Assembly (NCBI RefSeq): GCF_016428915.1
Contig: NZ_JAELTP010000018.1
Location: 1 to 64,000 of the forward strand
Direction: 5' to 3'
Length of the DNA: 64,000 nucleotides
Source: Pandoraea sp. ASV26
GTDB taxonomy: Bacteria; Pseudomonadota; Gammaproteobacteria; Burkholderiales; Burkholderiaceae
This document shows, piece by piece, positions 27,193 to 36,982 of the stretch (within the stretch, counting starts at the first letter, position 1; every line of letters begins with the position of its first letter). The notes below the pieces were generated by a model. The model ran no database searches. It saw only the letters and a list, made by a program, of their open reading frames with translations, and was not told the DNA's origin. The position numbers and the translations under genes were made by a program.

Positions 27193-28269
27193 ATGTTCTA
27201 TCGCGAAGCAGGGCAGTTCAAGACATCGTACGAAGCCGACGGCCAGATTTTCCCGATTCGTCAGGACCGGATCGCGGTTGGCACGGTGCTTGCCATTGCC
27301 TTCGGCGTGCTGCCGTGGATTGCCGCCGAGTACTGGCTGACGGCGATTCTGGTGCCGTTTCTCGTGTTCTCGCTGGCCGCGCTGGGGTTGAATCTCCTGA
27401 CGGGCTACGCCGGGCAGCTATCGCTGGGCACGGCGGCGTTCATGGCGGTCGGCGCGTATGCGTCCTACAACTTTCAACTGCGCATCGAAGGCATGCCGAT
27501 TCTCGCGTCGTTTGCGCTTGGCGGCGTTTGCGCGGCGCTCGTGGGCATTGCGTTCGGTCTGCCGTCGCTGCGCATCAAGGGCTTCTATCTGGCGGTTGCC
27601 ACGCTCGCCGCGCAGTTCTTCGTGCTGTGGGTGCTGACGAAGTTTCCATGGCTCTCGAACAATAGTTCGTCGGGCGTGATCACCGCGCAGAAGATCTCGA
27701 TTCTCGGGGTGGACGTCAACACGCCGGTGCGCAAATACCTGTTCGTGCTCGGCGTTGTGAGCGTCATGGCGCTGGTGGCGAAGAATCTGGTGCGCTCCCA
27801 CATCGGGCGCGCGTGGATGGCGGTGCGCGACATGGACGTCGCCGCCGAGGTCATCGGCATTCCGCTAATGCGCGTCAAACTGCTGGCCTTCGCCGTGAGT
27901 TCCTTTTATTGCGGCGTGGCTGGAGCACTCTATGCCTTCTGCTACCTCGGCTCGGTCGAGCCGGATGGCTTCTCGCTGGATCTGTCCTTTCGCATCCTGT
28001 TCATGATCATCATCGGCGGGGTCGGCAGTATTCTCGGCAGCTTTCTGGGCGCAGCCTTCATTCTGCTGTTGCCGATTCTGCTCGACAGCACGCTGCCCTC
28101 CATCGCGTCATTCCTGCATTTGCCCTTCACCAACGCTACCGTCTCGCATATTCAGTTGATGGTGTTTGGCGGTCTCATCATCTTTTTCCTGATTGTCGAG
28201 CCGCACGGGCTGGCGCGGCTTTGGCAGATTGCCAAGGAGAAGCTGCGCATCTGGCCCTTCCCGCATTGA
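27193..28269 (+). CDS. livM: Liv-type ABC transporter permease (LivM-like)
   Basis: A 358-residue permease from the ATG at 27193. The open frame reaches 26920 but overlaps LivH with a Ser/Arg-rich shadow sequence, so the shorter start is chosen. Hallmarks are LNLLTGYAGQLSLGTAAFMAVGAY (near 63-86) and GGVGSILGSFLGAAFI (near 275). It has about nine membrane segments and pairs with LivH. Confidence 0.92.
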   Translation: MFYREAGQFKTSYEADGQIFPIRQDRIAVGTVLAIAFGVLPWIAAEYWLTAILVPFLVFSLAALGLNLLTGYAGQLSLGTAAFMAVGAYASYNFQLRIEGMPILASFALGGVCAALVGIAFGLPSLRIKGFYLAVATLAAQFFVLWVLTKFPWLSNNSSSGVITAQKISILGVDVNTPVRKYLFVLGVVSVMALVAKNLVRSHIGRAWMAVRDMDVAAEVIGIPLMRVKLLAFAVSSFYCGVAGALYAFCYLGSVEPDGFSLDLSFRILFMIIIGGVGSILGSFLGAAFILLLPILLDSTLPSIASFLHLPFTNATVSHIQLMVFGGLIIFFLIVEPHGLARLWQIAKEKLRIWPFPH

Positions 28270-28350
28270 GAGTCGACTGGTTCGCGCACCGGGAGTAGCG
28301 CGCTGCCAGACACGTTTTGCCACGAATAAAACCACAGATGGAGACACAGC

Positions 28351-29676
28351 ATGAACACGAAACACTTGGCGGTCTCGTTGGGTACGGCGCTCGTGCTCGG
28401 CATGGGGAGCGTGAGCACATCGTTCGCCCAATCGAACGATCAGTTCATCGCACTCGCTGACTATCGGGTCGGGCCCTATGGCGCGAACGGGCAGTCGTTC
28501 TACGGCGGGTTCATCGACTATCTGCAATACGTGAATCTCAAGCACGGTGGCGTCAACGGCGTGAAGCTGTCGTGGGAAGAGTGCGAGACCGAGTACAACA
28601 ACGCCAAGGGTGTGGAGTGCTACGAGCGTCTCAAGGGCAAGAATCCGGTCACCAAGGGCACGGCTTACCACACGATGGCGACGGGCATTTCCTACGCGCT
28701 GATCGACAAGACGGCAACCGATCAGGTGCCGCTGGTGATGATGGGCTACGGCCGTACCGACGCGGTGGACGGCACCGTGTTCCCGTGGGCGTTCCCGCTG
28801 GTGACGACGTATCAGATGCAGGCGTCGGCCATCATCAAGTTCCTTGCGGACAAGAACGGCGGATCGCTCAACGGTAAGAAGATCGTCTTCCTCTATCACG
28901 ACTCGGCGTACGGCAAGGAGCCGATCGTCGCCATGCAGGCGGAGTCGAAGATCAACAAGTTCAACCTGATCGAGATTCCGGTCGCGCATCCGGGCAATGA
29001 GCAGGGCGCGCAATGGTTGCGCATCCGTCAGGAGAACCCCGATTACGTGGTGTTCTGGGGCTGGGGCGTGATGAACCAGACGGCGCTCAAGGCGGCGCAG
29101 AAAGTGGGCTATCCGCGCGAGAAGATCGTCGGTAGCTGGTGGGCCGGCTCAGAGGAAGACACGATTCCGGCAGGCCCGGCGGCCAAGGGATACATGAGCG
29201 CGACCTGGAACGTGGCGGGCAAGCAGGTGCCGCTCATCGCCGACATCGAGAAGGTGGTCTACGGCGCGGGCAAGGGCAATATGCAGGATCCGTCGAAGGT
29301 CGGCTCGGTGCTCTATAACCGCGGCGTTTCGGCGGCGGTCGCCACGGTCGAAGCGCTCAACACGGCGCAGAACAAGTTTGGCAAGGGCAAGGTCATGACG
29401 CCGGTGCAAGTGCGTTGGGCTCTCGAGAATCTGAACATCGATGCGGCCCGGCTCAAGACATTGGGTGCGACCGGTCTGCTGCCCGACATCAAGACAAGCT
29501 GTGAGGACCACGAGGGCTCGGGCAAAGTGCGCATTCAGCAATGGGACGGCGCCAAGTGGGTGCTCGTCTCGGACTGGATCGAGGGCAATCGACGCCTGAT
29601 TCACCCGCTGTTCGAAGCGTCGGCGAAGCAGTACGCCAAGGAGAAGGGGATTACGCCCGCCTGCTACAAGATGTGA
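28351..29676 (+). CDS. Liv-type ABC transporter periplasmic substrate-binding protein
   Basis: A 441-residue type I periplasmic binding protein with a clear signal peptide (cleavage after SFAQ, near 27). The mature part begins with a short strand and SFYGGFIDYLQYVN, followed by a two-domain Leu/Ile/Val-binding fold. The sequence is closer to the aromatic or short-chain-acid branch of the family than to LivJ itself, but this is an impression, not a measurement. It sits inside the operon between LivM and LivF. Confidence 0.9.
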   Translation: MNTKHLAVSLGTALVLGMGSVSTSFAQSNDQFIALADYRVGPYGANGQSFYGGFIDYLQYVNLKHGGVNGVKLSWEECETEYNNAKGVECYERLKGKNPVTKGTAYHTMATGISYALIDKTATDQVPLVMMGYGRTDAVDGTVFPWAFPLVTTYQMQASAIIKFLADKNGGSLNGKKIVFLYHDSAYGKEPIVAMQAESKINKFNLIEIPVAHPGNEQGAQWLRIRQENPDYVVFWGWGVMNQTALKAAQKVGYPREKIVGSWWAGSEEDTIPAGPAAKGYMSATWNVAGKQVPLIADIEKVVYGAGKGNMQDPSKVGSVLYNRGVSAAVATVEALNTAQNKFGKGKVMTPVQVRWALENLNIDAARLKTLGATGLLPDIKTSCEDHEGSGKVRIQQWDGAKWVLVSDWIEGNRRLIHPLFEASAKQYAKEKGITPACYKM

Positions 29677-29773
29677 TCGACGCCTTCGCCCGCGTTGCCA
29701 GGCGCGAGGCGGGCGAAGGCTGACGAACCAGAGCCGGTGGCTGAACCCGGCAGCATCGATTCCGGAGTTATGC

Positions 29774-30586
29774 ATGGAAGCGAGTTTGCGCGTCAACAAT
29801 ATCGAAGTCATATACGACCACGTCATTCTGGTGCTCAAGGGCGTGTCGCTGATCGTGCCGGACGGCAAGATCGTGGCGCTGCTCGGGGCCAATGGGGCGG
29901 GCAAGAGTACGACGCTCAAGGCCATTTCGAACCTGCTTCAGGCCGAACGCGGCGAGGTGACGAAAGGCACGATCGACTATCGCGGCGAAAGGGTCGAGAA
30001 ACTCACGCCGAACGGTCTGGTCAAGCGCGGGGTGATTCAGGTGATGGAAGGGCGTCACTGCTTTGGCCATCTGACCATCGAAGAGAATTTGCTGACCGGT
30101 GCCTATGTGCGCCATGCGTCGCGCAGTGCCCAGCAGCACGCGCTCGAACGCATCTATGCCTATTTCCCGCGCCTGAAGACGCGTCGCAAATCGCAGGCGG
30201 GTTACACGTCGGGCGGTGAGCAGCAGATGTGTGCCATCGGGCGCGCCATGATGGCGCAGCCGTCGATGGTGTTGCTCGATGAGCCGTCGATGGGGCTCGC
30301 GCCGCAGATCGTTGAGGAGATCTTTGCGATCGTGCGCGATCTGAACCAGCGGGAGAACGTCAGCTTCCTGCTGGCAGAGCAGAACACGATGGCGGCGCTG
30401 CGTTATGCGGACTACGGCTACATCCTCGAAAACGGCCGGGTGGTGATGGACGGCGACGCGCAGTCGTTGCGCGATAACGAGGACGTAAAGGAGTTCTATC
30501 TGGGGATCGCCAAGGATGGTGCGAGCAGCGCGGGGAGTTTTCGCAACGTCAAGAGTTACCGGCGGCGCAAGCGCTGGATCGCTTGA
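29774..30586 (+). CDS. livF: Liv-type ABC transporter ATP-binding protein (LivF-like)
   Basis: A 270-residue ATPase with Walker A (GANGAGKSTT), signature (TSGGEQQMCAIGRAMM), Walker B (VLLDEPSMGLA) and H-loop (LAEQNTMAA). The signature follows the Y-T-S-G-G-E-Q-Q pattern typical of LivF. The C-terminus is about 30 residues longer than LivF (SFRNVKSYRRRKRW), rich in basic residues, as seen in operons that carry CoA ligases. Its stop overlaps a possible TTG start of the next gene. Confidence 0.92.
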   Translation: MEASLRVNNIEVIYDHVILVLKGVSLIVPDGKIVALLGANGAGKSTTLKAISNLLQAERGEVTKGTIDYRGERVEKLTPNGLVKRGVIQVMEGRHCFGHLTIEENLLTGAYVRHASRSAQQHALERIYAYFPRLKTRRKSQAGYTSGGEQQMCAIGRAMMAQPSMVLLDEPSMGLAPQIVEEIFAIVRDLNQRENVSFLLAEQNTMAALRYADYGYILENGRVVMDGDAQSLRDNEDVKEFYLGIAKDGASSAGSFRNVKSYRRRKRWIA

Positions 30587-30642
30587 GTGCCGGCGTGGCT
30601 GGTGAATGGATGACCGTCAATCCTCAACGTATTTCCGTCTAT

Positions 30643-31881
30643 ATGAACGATTACTTCGACACGCTGGAAACTCGTGCGCCGGAGGTTCGCGAGAAGGCCC
30701 TGCTGGCGGCGCTGCCGACGCATGTGTCGCATGCGCAGACGCATGCGCCGTATTTCGCGCAGGTGCTGGGGGAGGTCGACGCGAAGGACATCGGCTCGCG
30801 CGCCGCGCTGGCCAGCCTGCCCGTGACACGCAAGTCGGATCTGTCGGCGTATCAGGTGCGTCACCCCCCGTTGGGCGGGATGAACGCGACGCCCATGGGG
30901 GCGCTGGCGCACGTGTATCAGTCGCCGGGGCCGATCTATGAGCCGGACGGCCGCGCCAGTGACTGGTGGCGCTTTGCGCGCGCGATGTTTGCGGCGGGTT
31001 TGCGCGCGGGGGATTTGGTCTACAACACGTATTCGTATCACTTCACGCCGGCGGGCATGATGATCGAGACGGGCGCGGCTCGGCTGGGCTGTTGCGTGTT
31101 CCCGGCGGGGGTAGGGCAGACAGAGTTGCAGCTTGAGGCGATTCGCCACTTGCAACCGGTCGCGTATGCGGGAACGCCGTCGTTTCTGAAGATACTGATC
31201 GAGAAGAGCGAGGCGGCCGGGGCGGACATCAGCAGCATTCGACGGGCGACGTTGTCGGGCGAGGCGCTACCGCCGTCGTTGCGCGACTGGTTCAAGACGC
31301 GCGGCATTACGGCGCGACAGTTGTATGGCACGGCCGATCTGGGGCTGATTGCATTCGAGAGCGACGCGCAGGCAGGGTTGATCGTCGACGAGAACGTGCT
31401 CGTGGAACTGGTGGAGCCGGGTGGCACGAAGCCGGTGCCGGACGGCGAGATCGGTGAAGTCGTGGTGACAAACTTCAATCCGGACTATCCGCTGATTCGA
31501 TTCGCGACGGGGGACTTGTCGGCCGTGGAAGCGGGCATCAGTCCTTGCGGGCGCACGAATATGCGGCTCAAGGGCTGGCTCGGGCGCGCCGATCAGACGG
31601 TCAAGGTGCGTGGCATGTTCGTGCACCCGGGACAGATCGGCGAGATCGGCAAGCGGTATCCCGAGTTGGTTCGCTTGCGTCTGCGTGTGGAAGGGCGAGT
31701 CGGCGACGATCGGATGCGCCTGCTTTGCGAGACGAACGCCTCGCCGTCTGAAGGGCTGGCCGCCCGAGTGCAGGCCACCTTGCGGGACGTGACACGCCTG
31801 CGCGGCGAGGTCGACTTTGTGGCGACCGGGAGTCTGCCGACGGACGGGAAACTGGTCGAGGATGCGCGGGCTTACGACTGA
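30643..31881 (+). CDS. Phenylacetate-CoA-ligase-like AMP-binding protein
   Basis: A 412-residue protein from the ATG at 30643; the open frame reaches 30583, with another ATG at 30610. I chose 30643 because the domain pattern begins with MNDYFDTLETRAP; no strong ribosome site separates the options. The PaaK-type pattern includes YNTYSYHFTPAGMMIETGA, AGTPSFLKIL, LYGTADLG and RLKGWLGRADQTVKVRGMFVHPGQ, the last being the C-terminal hinge and lysine region. It activates an aryl or alkyl acid to its CoA ester. It is the second ligase of the Liv operon, at the opposite end from the first. Confidence 0.85.
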   Translation: MNDYFDTLETRAPEVREKALLAALPTHVSHAQTHAPYFAQVLGEVDAKDIGSRAALASLPVTRKSDLSAYQVRHPPLGGMNATPMGALAHVYQSPGPIYEPDGRASDWWRFARAMFAAGLRAGDLVYNTYSYHFTPAGMMIETGAARLGCCVFPAGVGQTELQLEAIRHLQPVAYAGTPSFLKILIEKSEAAGADISSIRRATLSGEALPPSLRDWFKTRGITARQLYGTADLGLIAFESDAQAGLIVDENVLVELVEPGGTKPVPDGEIGEVVVTNFNPDYPLIRFATGDLSAVEAGISPCGRTNMRLKGWLGRADQTVKVRGMFVHPGQIGEIGKRYPELVRLRLRVEGRVGDDRMRLLCETNASPSEGLAARVQATLRDVTRLRGEVDFVATGSLPTDGKLVEDARAYD

Positions 31882-31903
31882 GTTGTCGGCTGGCTGGAAC
31901 CCT

Positions 31904-31942
31904 CGTAAGGCCGGCGGGTCACGCACGACGCACGGCCTTACG
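31904..31942. terminator. Hairpin between convergent genes, likely terminator
   Basis: CGTAAGGCCG (31904-31913) pairs over 10 bases with CGGCCTTACG (31933-31942), with a 19-base loop. It sits in the 66-base gap between convergent genes. No U-run follows on either strand, so it may be a weak terminator or an RNA 3' end stabiliser. Confidence 0.5.
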
Positions 31943-31947
31943 TACGC

Positions 31948-32349
31948 TCAGAAACCGTGGGGGTAGATAGCACCCAGCAACCACATGGCTACGCATGGCG
32001 TCAACAGCAGAAACACCGCGAAAAGCGGGTTCGCTTCGCGAAAGAAAGAGACGAGGGGAATCTCCTCTCCGTAATATCGCTCCCCCTTCAGACGGGCCCA
32101 CAAGCCACCGAAAAGCGCCGCTATTGCGCCGATGAAGCTCGAGAGCCCCACGGCAAAGAAGAGGATGCCCCACACGACAAAGACGCCGAGCGGCAACACC
32201 GCGTGCAGCTCTCCCCTTGGATTGGTCAGCCCCAAAAATGCCTTCGCGGCAATCCAGCCAACAACAAGTGCCAAGGCATAGATCTTGAGCGCACGCTTGG
32301 CGTTCGAGTCTGATTTCTGCGCTTCGACGTTTCCACTCGTCTTATTCAT
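31948..32349 (-). CDS. Small hypothetical membrane protein
   Basis: A 133-residue protein with a hydrophilic N-terminus (about 1-20) and three hydrophobic segments (near 22-40, 52-85 and 105-128). I do not recognise the family. The codon style is mixed but compatible with a real gene. It stands alone between the ligase operon and the alcohol dehydrogenase. Nothing in the sequence suggests a function beyond membrane location. Confidence 0.6.
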   Translation of the reverse strand: MNKTSGNVEAQKSDSNAKRALKIYALALVVGWIAAKAFLGLTNPRGELHAVLPLGVFVVWGILFFAVGLSSFIGAIAALFGGLWARLKGERYYGEEIPLVSFFREANPLFAVFLLLTPCVAMWLLGAIYPHGF

Positions 32350-32513
32350 ATTCTTTTATTTCCCCAGAGAGCCATCAGAGTGCATTCTGGAGCAAACCGT
32401 GTCACAGCTCAAGATGAGGGAAAAATTGATCTCCCAAGGAGGAAGGCGTGCGGGGCCGTCAGCGCAACGCCATGCCTCGGTTGCGTCATTGGGCTTCTGT
32501 AAGTTTCAAAAAA

Positions 32514-33530
32514 TCATGGCATTAGCAGTGTCTTGACCGCGCGTCGCTCATCCATGGCGAGGTACCCGTCGGCAACATTGGACAGCGGCAGCGTCAGATC
32601 AAACACCTTGCCCGGATGAATCTTGCCATCCAGCGCGAGGCCGATGAGCTTGGGCAAGAACTGGCGCACAGGCGCCGGACCGCCATGCAGGTTGACGTGC
32701 TCGAAGAACAATTCCTCACCTTTCAGCGTCACGCCGTGAGGCACGCCAACATAGCCCACGTGTCCGCCAACGCGCGTCGCGTGAATGGCCTGCATCATCG
32801 ATTCCTGCGTGCCCACGCATTCGATCGCGCAATCCACGCCCAGACCTGACGTCATTTCGCGAATGCGTTCAACGCCTTCGTCGCCGCGCGCCTCCACGAT
32901 GTCCGTCGCGCCAAAGTCGCGCGCCATCTGCTGGCGCGCCGGATGACGACTCATGGCGATGATGCGCTCGGCGCCCATCTGCCGCGCCGACAGCACGGCC
33001 AGTTGCCCGACCGCGCCGTCACCGACCACAGCGACGGTAGCCCCCGGCTTGACCTGCGCCGCCACGGCACCGAACCAGCCGGTGCCCATCACATCGGACA
33101 GTGCCAGCAGGTCGGGCAGCATGTCGGGCGAAGGCATTAATGGCACGGCGACCAGCGTACCGTCCGCCAAAGGCACGCGTAGCAAAGGCGCTTGCGCACC
33201 GCCCACGAACTCGGCCTGTTGACACGACGACTGATAACCAAAATTGCACACCGGACAGCAGTTGTCCGAAGCAAAGAACGAGCCGATCACAAACTGGCCC
33301 GGTTTGATGTGACGCACGTCGCGTCCGACCGCCTCGACCACGCCGCAGTACTCATGCCCCATAGGCATCGGTTCGGTAATGGTCTGGATGCCGCGATACG
33401 GCCAGAGGTCGGAGCCGCAGACGCAGGTCGCCGCGATGCGGATGATCGCGTCGGTGGGATGGATGATCTCAGGATCGGGCCGCGTCTCGAAGCGGATGTC
33501 GCGCGGTCCGTGGAGCATGGTGGCGAGCAT
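32514..33530 (-). CDS. Zinc-dependent alcohol dehydrogenase (MDR superfamily)
   Basis: A 338-residue medium-chain dehydrogenase. It has the catalytic zinc site (CVCGSDLWPYRG, GHEYCGVV), a shortened structural zinc loop (CCPVCNFGYQSSC) and the nucleotide-binding glycine motif (VVGDGAVGQLAV). The family oxidises alcohols or reduces aldehydes with NAD(P). The substrate is not apparent. It is followed on the same strand by SDR, CMD and cupin genes, a grouping often seen together under LysR control in proteobacteria. Confidence 0.88.
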   Translation of the reverse strand: MLATMLHGPRDIRFETRPDPEIIHPTDAIIRIAATCVCGSDLWPYRGIQTITEPMPMGHEYCGVVEAVGRDVRHIKPGQFVIGSFFASDNCCPVCNFGYQSSCQQAEFVGGAQAPLLRVPLADGTLVAVPLMPSPDMLPDLLALSDVMGTGWFGAVAAQVKPGATVAVVGDGAVGQLAVLSARQMGAERIIAMSRHPARQQMARDFGATDIVEARGDEGVERIREMTSGLGVDCAIECVGTQESMMQAIHATRVGGHVGYVGVPHGVTLKGEELFFEHVNLHGGPAPVRQFLPKLIGLALDGKIHPGKVFDLTLPLSNVADGYLAMDERRAVKTLLMP

Positions 33531-33679
33531 GGGATTCCTCGTGAGGTGAGTGCCTGGGGCGGGGACTCGGCGTGCAAGGCATGGATGCCGAGTCGTGCAG
33601 CGTCATGGACGAATGCAAGACCTGCCTGTCGCGTCTGAGTCCCCTTCGAAACATACAACGTCGAGCGTGTCGTCCACGT

Positions 33680-34444
33680 TCAACGCATGATGAAACCGCC
33701 GTCTACCGAGATCGATTGACCGGTCACGTAGCTCGCCGCCGAGCTGGAAAGCCATAGAACGGCATCGGCAATTTCTTCCGCGCGACCTTGGCGCCCCATC
33801 GGGATACTCGCCACCATCGCGTTGAGCGCCTCTCCTTGGCCTGAGGCCACCATCTGTTCCGACATCGGTGTCCAGATCAGCCCCGGACATACCGCATTGA
33901 TCCGGATGCCACGCGCGGCATATTCGAGCGCTGCGCTTTTTGTCAGTCCTATCACGCCGTGCTTGGCCGCGTGATAGGTTCCGCGCTCGGCGCCGCCTAC
34001 CAGTCCCCCAAGCGACGAACAATTGACGATGGCACCACTGCCTTGCTTGCGCATGTGCTGCAATTCAAACTTCATGCAACTCCACACGCCACGCAGATTG
34101 ATCGACATGACGCGGTCGTAGTCGTCGCGAGGCGAGTCCGCCGTCTCTGCCAGGACATTTTGAACGCCGGCGTTGTTGTACGCGACATCCAGTCGGCCGA
34201 AGGTGCTGACCGTCTGTGCCACCATGGCCTCCACCTGCGCGTCGTCGGAGACGTCGCAACGGATGGCGAGGGTCTTGTAGCCTTGATCGGCCAGCGCTTG
34301 CGCCGCATGACGGACCGCACTCTCGTTCCAGTCTGCCAACGCCACCGAGGCACCGGATGCGGCAAATGCCTTCGCCGTTGCCAAGCCCAGTCCCGAGGCT
34401 GCGCCCGTCACGAGGGCCACCTGATTTTCAAACGAAATATTCAC
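33680..34444 (-). CDS. Short-chain dehydrogenase/reductase
   Basis: A 254-residue classical SDR with the cofactor motif TGAASGLG (14-20), NNAG (90-93), catalytic Ser143/144, and Tyr157-x3-Lys161. An Asp in ALADWN after the second strand suggests preference for NAD(H) over NADP(H). It lies 149 bp upstream of the alcohol dehydrogenase on the same strand. The substrate is unknown. Confidence 0.9.
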   Translation of the reverse strand: MNISFENQVALVTGAASGLGLATAKAFAASGASVALADWNESAVRHAAQALADQGYKTLAIRCDVSDDAQVEAMVAQTVSTFGRLDVAYNNAGVQNVLAETADSPRDDYDRVMSINLRGVWSCMKFELQHMRKQGSGAIVNCSSLGGLVGGAERGTYHAAKHGVIGLTKSAALEYAARGIRINAVCPGLIWTPMSEQMVASGQGEALNAMVASIPMGRQGRAEEIADAVLWLSSSAASYVTGQSISVDGGFIMR

Positions 34445-34565
34445 AATGCTTTCTCCAATCTCTCAACAGATTGATTCATGACGTAATCCGTCGCCGTCCC
34501 TTGTCGATCGAACGCACACACCGGAATCGAAGGCTTCACGACTCGCCTGCGACTCGGCGTGATGC

Positions 34566-35360
34566 TTATCGCTGCGCTTGCTTATCGAGTGCTGCCTGCA
34601 CACGCAGCGCTGCGGTGGCGTCCCCTTGCTCGTCCAAGCGCCGCGCCACCTGACGCAACTGCGCCACGCTCAGGCCCACGTTCAAGCTGATGCCGATGTG
34701 AGCCTGCAATTGCGGCTCGACGCCGGAGAGCGCAGCCAGCGCGCCCACCGTTGCCAGTTCGCGGCTTTGCCAGTCGAGGTTGTCGCGCTCGAAAATGTCG
34801 CCAAACAGATGTGTCTTCAGGTACTGGTCGATGGCTGGCGCGAAGTCGAACAACGGCCCCTTCACGGGGGCTCCGGCGAGCTTCGTCTGGTTCGCGGTGC
34901 CTGCGGCGAGCAGGGCCTCGCCCGTCGGGATGTCTCGACCGGGATCCCGACCGGGCACATCGTGGATGCCGCGCTCCCTGCGTGTATCGATCACCTTCAT
35001 CAGTTGACCGAGCGCATTGAGGCTGCGGGGGAAACCGGCGTAGGCATAGAGTTGCACCAGAATTTCTTTGATCTCGCTCACGCTCAACCCGGCATCCAGC
35101 CCTTGATTCAGCGCGTTCGCGAGACGCGCCATGTCGCCCGTGGCCGCGAAGGCGGCAAGTGGCGCGATCGCTTGCTGTTTCGCGGAAAGTGCTTGTTCGT
35201 CAGGCATCGTCGCGTACTCCTTGATTGCGGTGTCCGGCAGGTTGTCGGCCAGACAAAACGTGGCGTCCATCACCAACGTACTCGCGAGGACGGCTGTGGC
35301 AAGCCTTCGATTACGCCGGTGCGAGGCTCGCAGTCGCTCAGTCATGTTCATGATGACCAC
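34566..35360 (-). CDS. Exported carboxymuconolactone-decarboxylase-family protein
   Basis: A 264-residue protein with a probable signal peptide (hydrophobic segment near 20-38). Two CMD/AhpD-like repeats follow: one near 75-130 with GLSVSEIKEILVQLYAYAGFPRSLNAL, and a second near 180-245 with SRELATVGALAAL. No CxxC peroxidase pair is visible, so it is not AhpD-like in chemistry. Tandem CMD proteins with export signals commonly sit next to cupin and SDR genes, as here. The function is unclear, and gamma-carboxymuconolactone decarboxylation is unlikely for an exported protein. Confidence 0.8.
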   Translation of the reverse strand: MVIMNMTERLRASHRRNRRLATAVLASTLVMDATFCLADNLPDTAIKEYATMPDEQALSAKQQAIAPLAAFAATGDMARLANALNQGLDAGLSVSEIKEILVQLYAYAGFPRSLNALGQLMKVIDTRRERGIHDVPGRDPGRDIPTGEALLAAGTANQTKLAGAPVKGPLFDFAPAIDQYLKTHLFGDIFERDNLDWQSRELATVGALAALSGVEPQLQAHIGISLNVGLSVAQLRQVARRLDEQGDATAALRVQAALDKQAQR

Positions 35361-35473
35361 ACACGGTGGTCATGATGGGCGACGCCAGCACGGCACGAGC
35401 CGCGATGGCATTGAAGGGCTTGCGCATGATCGTCCTCCCCGATCGGAATCTCGTTTGGCCGGCGGGCGACGTC

Positions 35474-35893
35474 TTAACGCTTCGCTTCACCCGACGGACC
35501 CGCCAGATACTGCGCATCGGTGACGTGCTCCAGCCACACGACGTTCTTGCCGTCGAGCGCTTCCTGAACCGCGATATGCGTCATCGACGTGGTAGGGGTT
35601 GCGCCGTGCCAGTGCTTGTGACCGGGCGGGCACCAGATGACATCGCCTGCACGGATTTCGACGATCTCCTCGCCCTCACACTGGGTCCAGCCGCAACCGG
35701 CCGTGACGATGAGCGTCTGGCCAAGCGGATGGGTGTGCCACGCGGAACGTGCGCCGGGCTCGAAGGTGACGCTGGCGCACGACACGCGCGCAGGTGCCGG
35801 CGGGTTGTTCAGGGGATCGATGCGGACCGTGCCCGTGAAAAATTCGGCGGGGCCTTTGACGGAAGGCTGCGATCCGGCGCGTTTCAGTTCCAT
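35474..35893 (-). CDS. Cupin-domain protein
   Basis: A 139-residue single-domain cupin counted from the ATG at 35893, which follows AAGGAG; the frame is open up to 35971. Metal-binding motif 1 reads [14 protein letters not shown] and motif 2 reads [11 protein letters not shown] similar fold is found in (R)-mandelonitrile lyase-like and quercetinase-like proteins. It is divergent from the LysR regulator, which is 129 bp away, and is the likely first gene of a cupin-CMD-SDR-ADH set on the minus strand. Confidence 0.85.
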   Translation of the reverse strand: MELKRAGSQPSVKGPAEFFTGTVRIDPLNNPPAPARVSCASVTFEPGARSAWHTHPLGQTLIVTAGCGWTQCEGEEIVEIRAGDVIWCPPGHKHWHGATPTTSMTHIAVQEALDGKNVVWLEHVTDAQYLAGPSGEAKR

Positions 35894-36022
35894 GGTCAAC
35901 TCCTTGAGGTAGTGCTCGCTCGACTTGCTCATGCAAGCCATGCGCGTATTGCCAATGTACAAGTCACCCAATTGTTTGAGAAGATTGCAAAATCAGCATG
36001 CCCTGGTGCAAAGGGTTCACCA

Positions 36023-36916
36023 ATGAAAAGAGAAAATCTGAACGATCTTCAGGCATTCGTGACGGTGGCGCGCGAGCGGAGTTTCACGCGAGCCGCTGCG
36101 CAGTTGGGCATTTCGCGCTCGGCGTTGAGTCATGCCATGCTGGCGCTGGAGGCACGGCTGGGCGTGCGCTTGCTCACGCGTACGACCCGCAGCGTGTCCA
36201 CCACCGAGGCCGGCGCGCGACTACTGGGGACGTTGGCACCCCGGCTCGACGAGATCGAGGCGGAGCTGGCGTCGCTGACGTTGCTGCGGGACAAACCTGC
36301 CGGGACCGTGCGCATCACGGCACACGATCACGCGATCGCCACCGTGCTTTGGCCGCGACTGATGCCGTTGTTGCACGAATATCCCGACATCCGTCTGGAG
36401 TTCAGTGTGGACTATGCATTCACCGACATCGCCGCGCATCGCTTCGATGCGGGTGTGCGCGTTGGCGATCGGGTGGATAAGGACATGATTGCCGTGCGTA
36501 TCGGCCCAGATTTTCAGATGGCGGTTGCCGGCTCGCCGGCGTATCTGGCAGGAAGGACAGCGCCCGTCACGCCGAGCGAGCTCGCCGAGCATCGATGCAT
36601 CAATTTGCGTCTGCCCACGCATGGCGGCCTGTACGCATGGGATTTCGAGAAAGACGGCGAGTCGCTCAACGTGCGCGTGGACGGTCAGACCGTGTTCAAC
36701 AACACGTTTCTGATGCTGCAAGCGGCACTCGACGGTATGGGATTGGCATACCTGCCGCTCGACGTCATTGAACCGCACGTCGCCGCCGGCCGGTTGGTGC
36801 CCGTGCTTCAAGCGTGGTGGCCGCGACTGCCGGGTTATCACCTCTACTACGCCAACCGGCGCCAGCTCTCACCCGTGCTGTCGTTGATGATCGAGACGTT
36901 GCGCTTCAACGGTTGA
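36023..36916 (+). CDS. LysR family transcriptional regulator
   Basis: A 297-residue LysR protein starting at the ATG at 36023; the open frame extends far upstream only as an antisense shadow of the cupin gene. The N-terminal winged helix (1-60) reads NDLQAFVTVARERSFTRAAA. A two-lobed effector domain follows (about 90-295). By LysR convention it should control the divergent cupin gene, with a T-N11-A type box in 35894-36022. The effector is unknown. Confidence 0.92.
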   Translation: MKRENLNDLQAFVTVARERSFTRAAAQLGISRSALSHAMLALEARLGVRLLTRTTRSVSTTEAGARLLGTLAPRLDEIEAELASLTLLRDKPAGTVRITAHDHAIATVLWPRLMPLLHEYPDIRLEFSVDYAFTDIAAHRFDAGVRVGDRVDKDMIAVRIGPDFQMAVAGSPAYLAGRTAPVTPSELAEHRCINLRLPTHGGLYAWDFEKDGESLNVRVDGQTVFNNTFLMLQAALDGMGLAYLPLDVIEPHVAAGRLVPVLQAWWPRLPGYHLYYANRRQLSPVLSLMIETLRFNG

Positions 36917-36982
36917 CGGAATTATCCGTGATGCATCGCAGATCCCGCTAAGATGCGTTCTCTCATCAAGAGGTGTCCACTC

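Noticed and set aside
35366-36022. N-terminal extension of the LysR gene
   Set aside because: The extension is antisense to the cupin gene; LysR proteins start at the helix-turn-helix.
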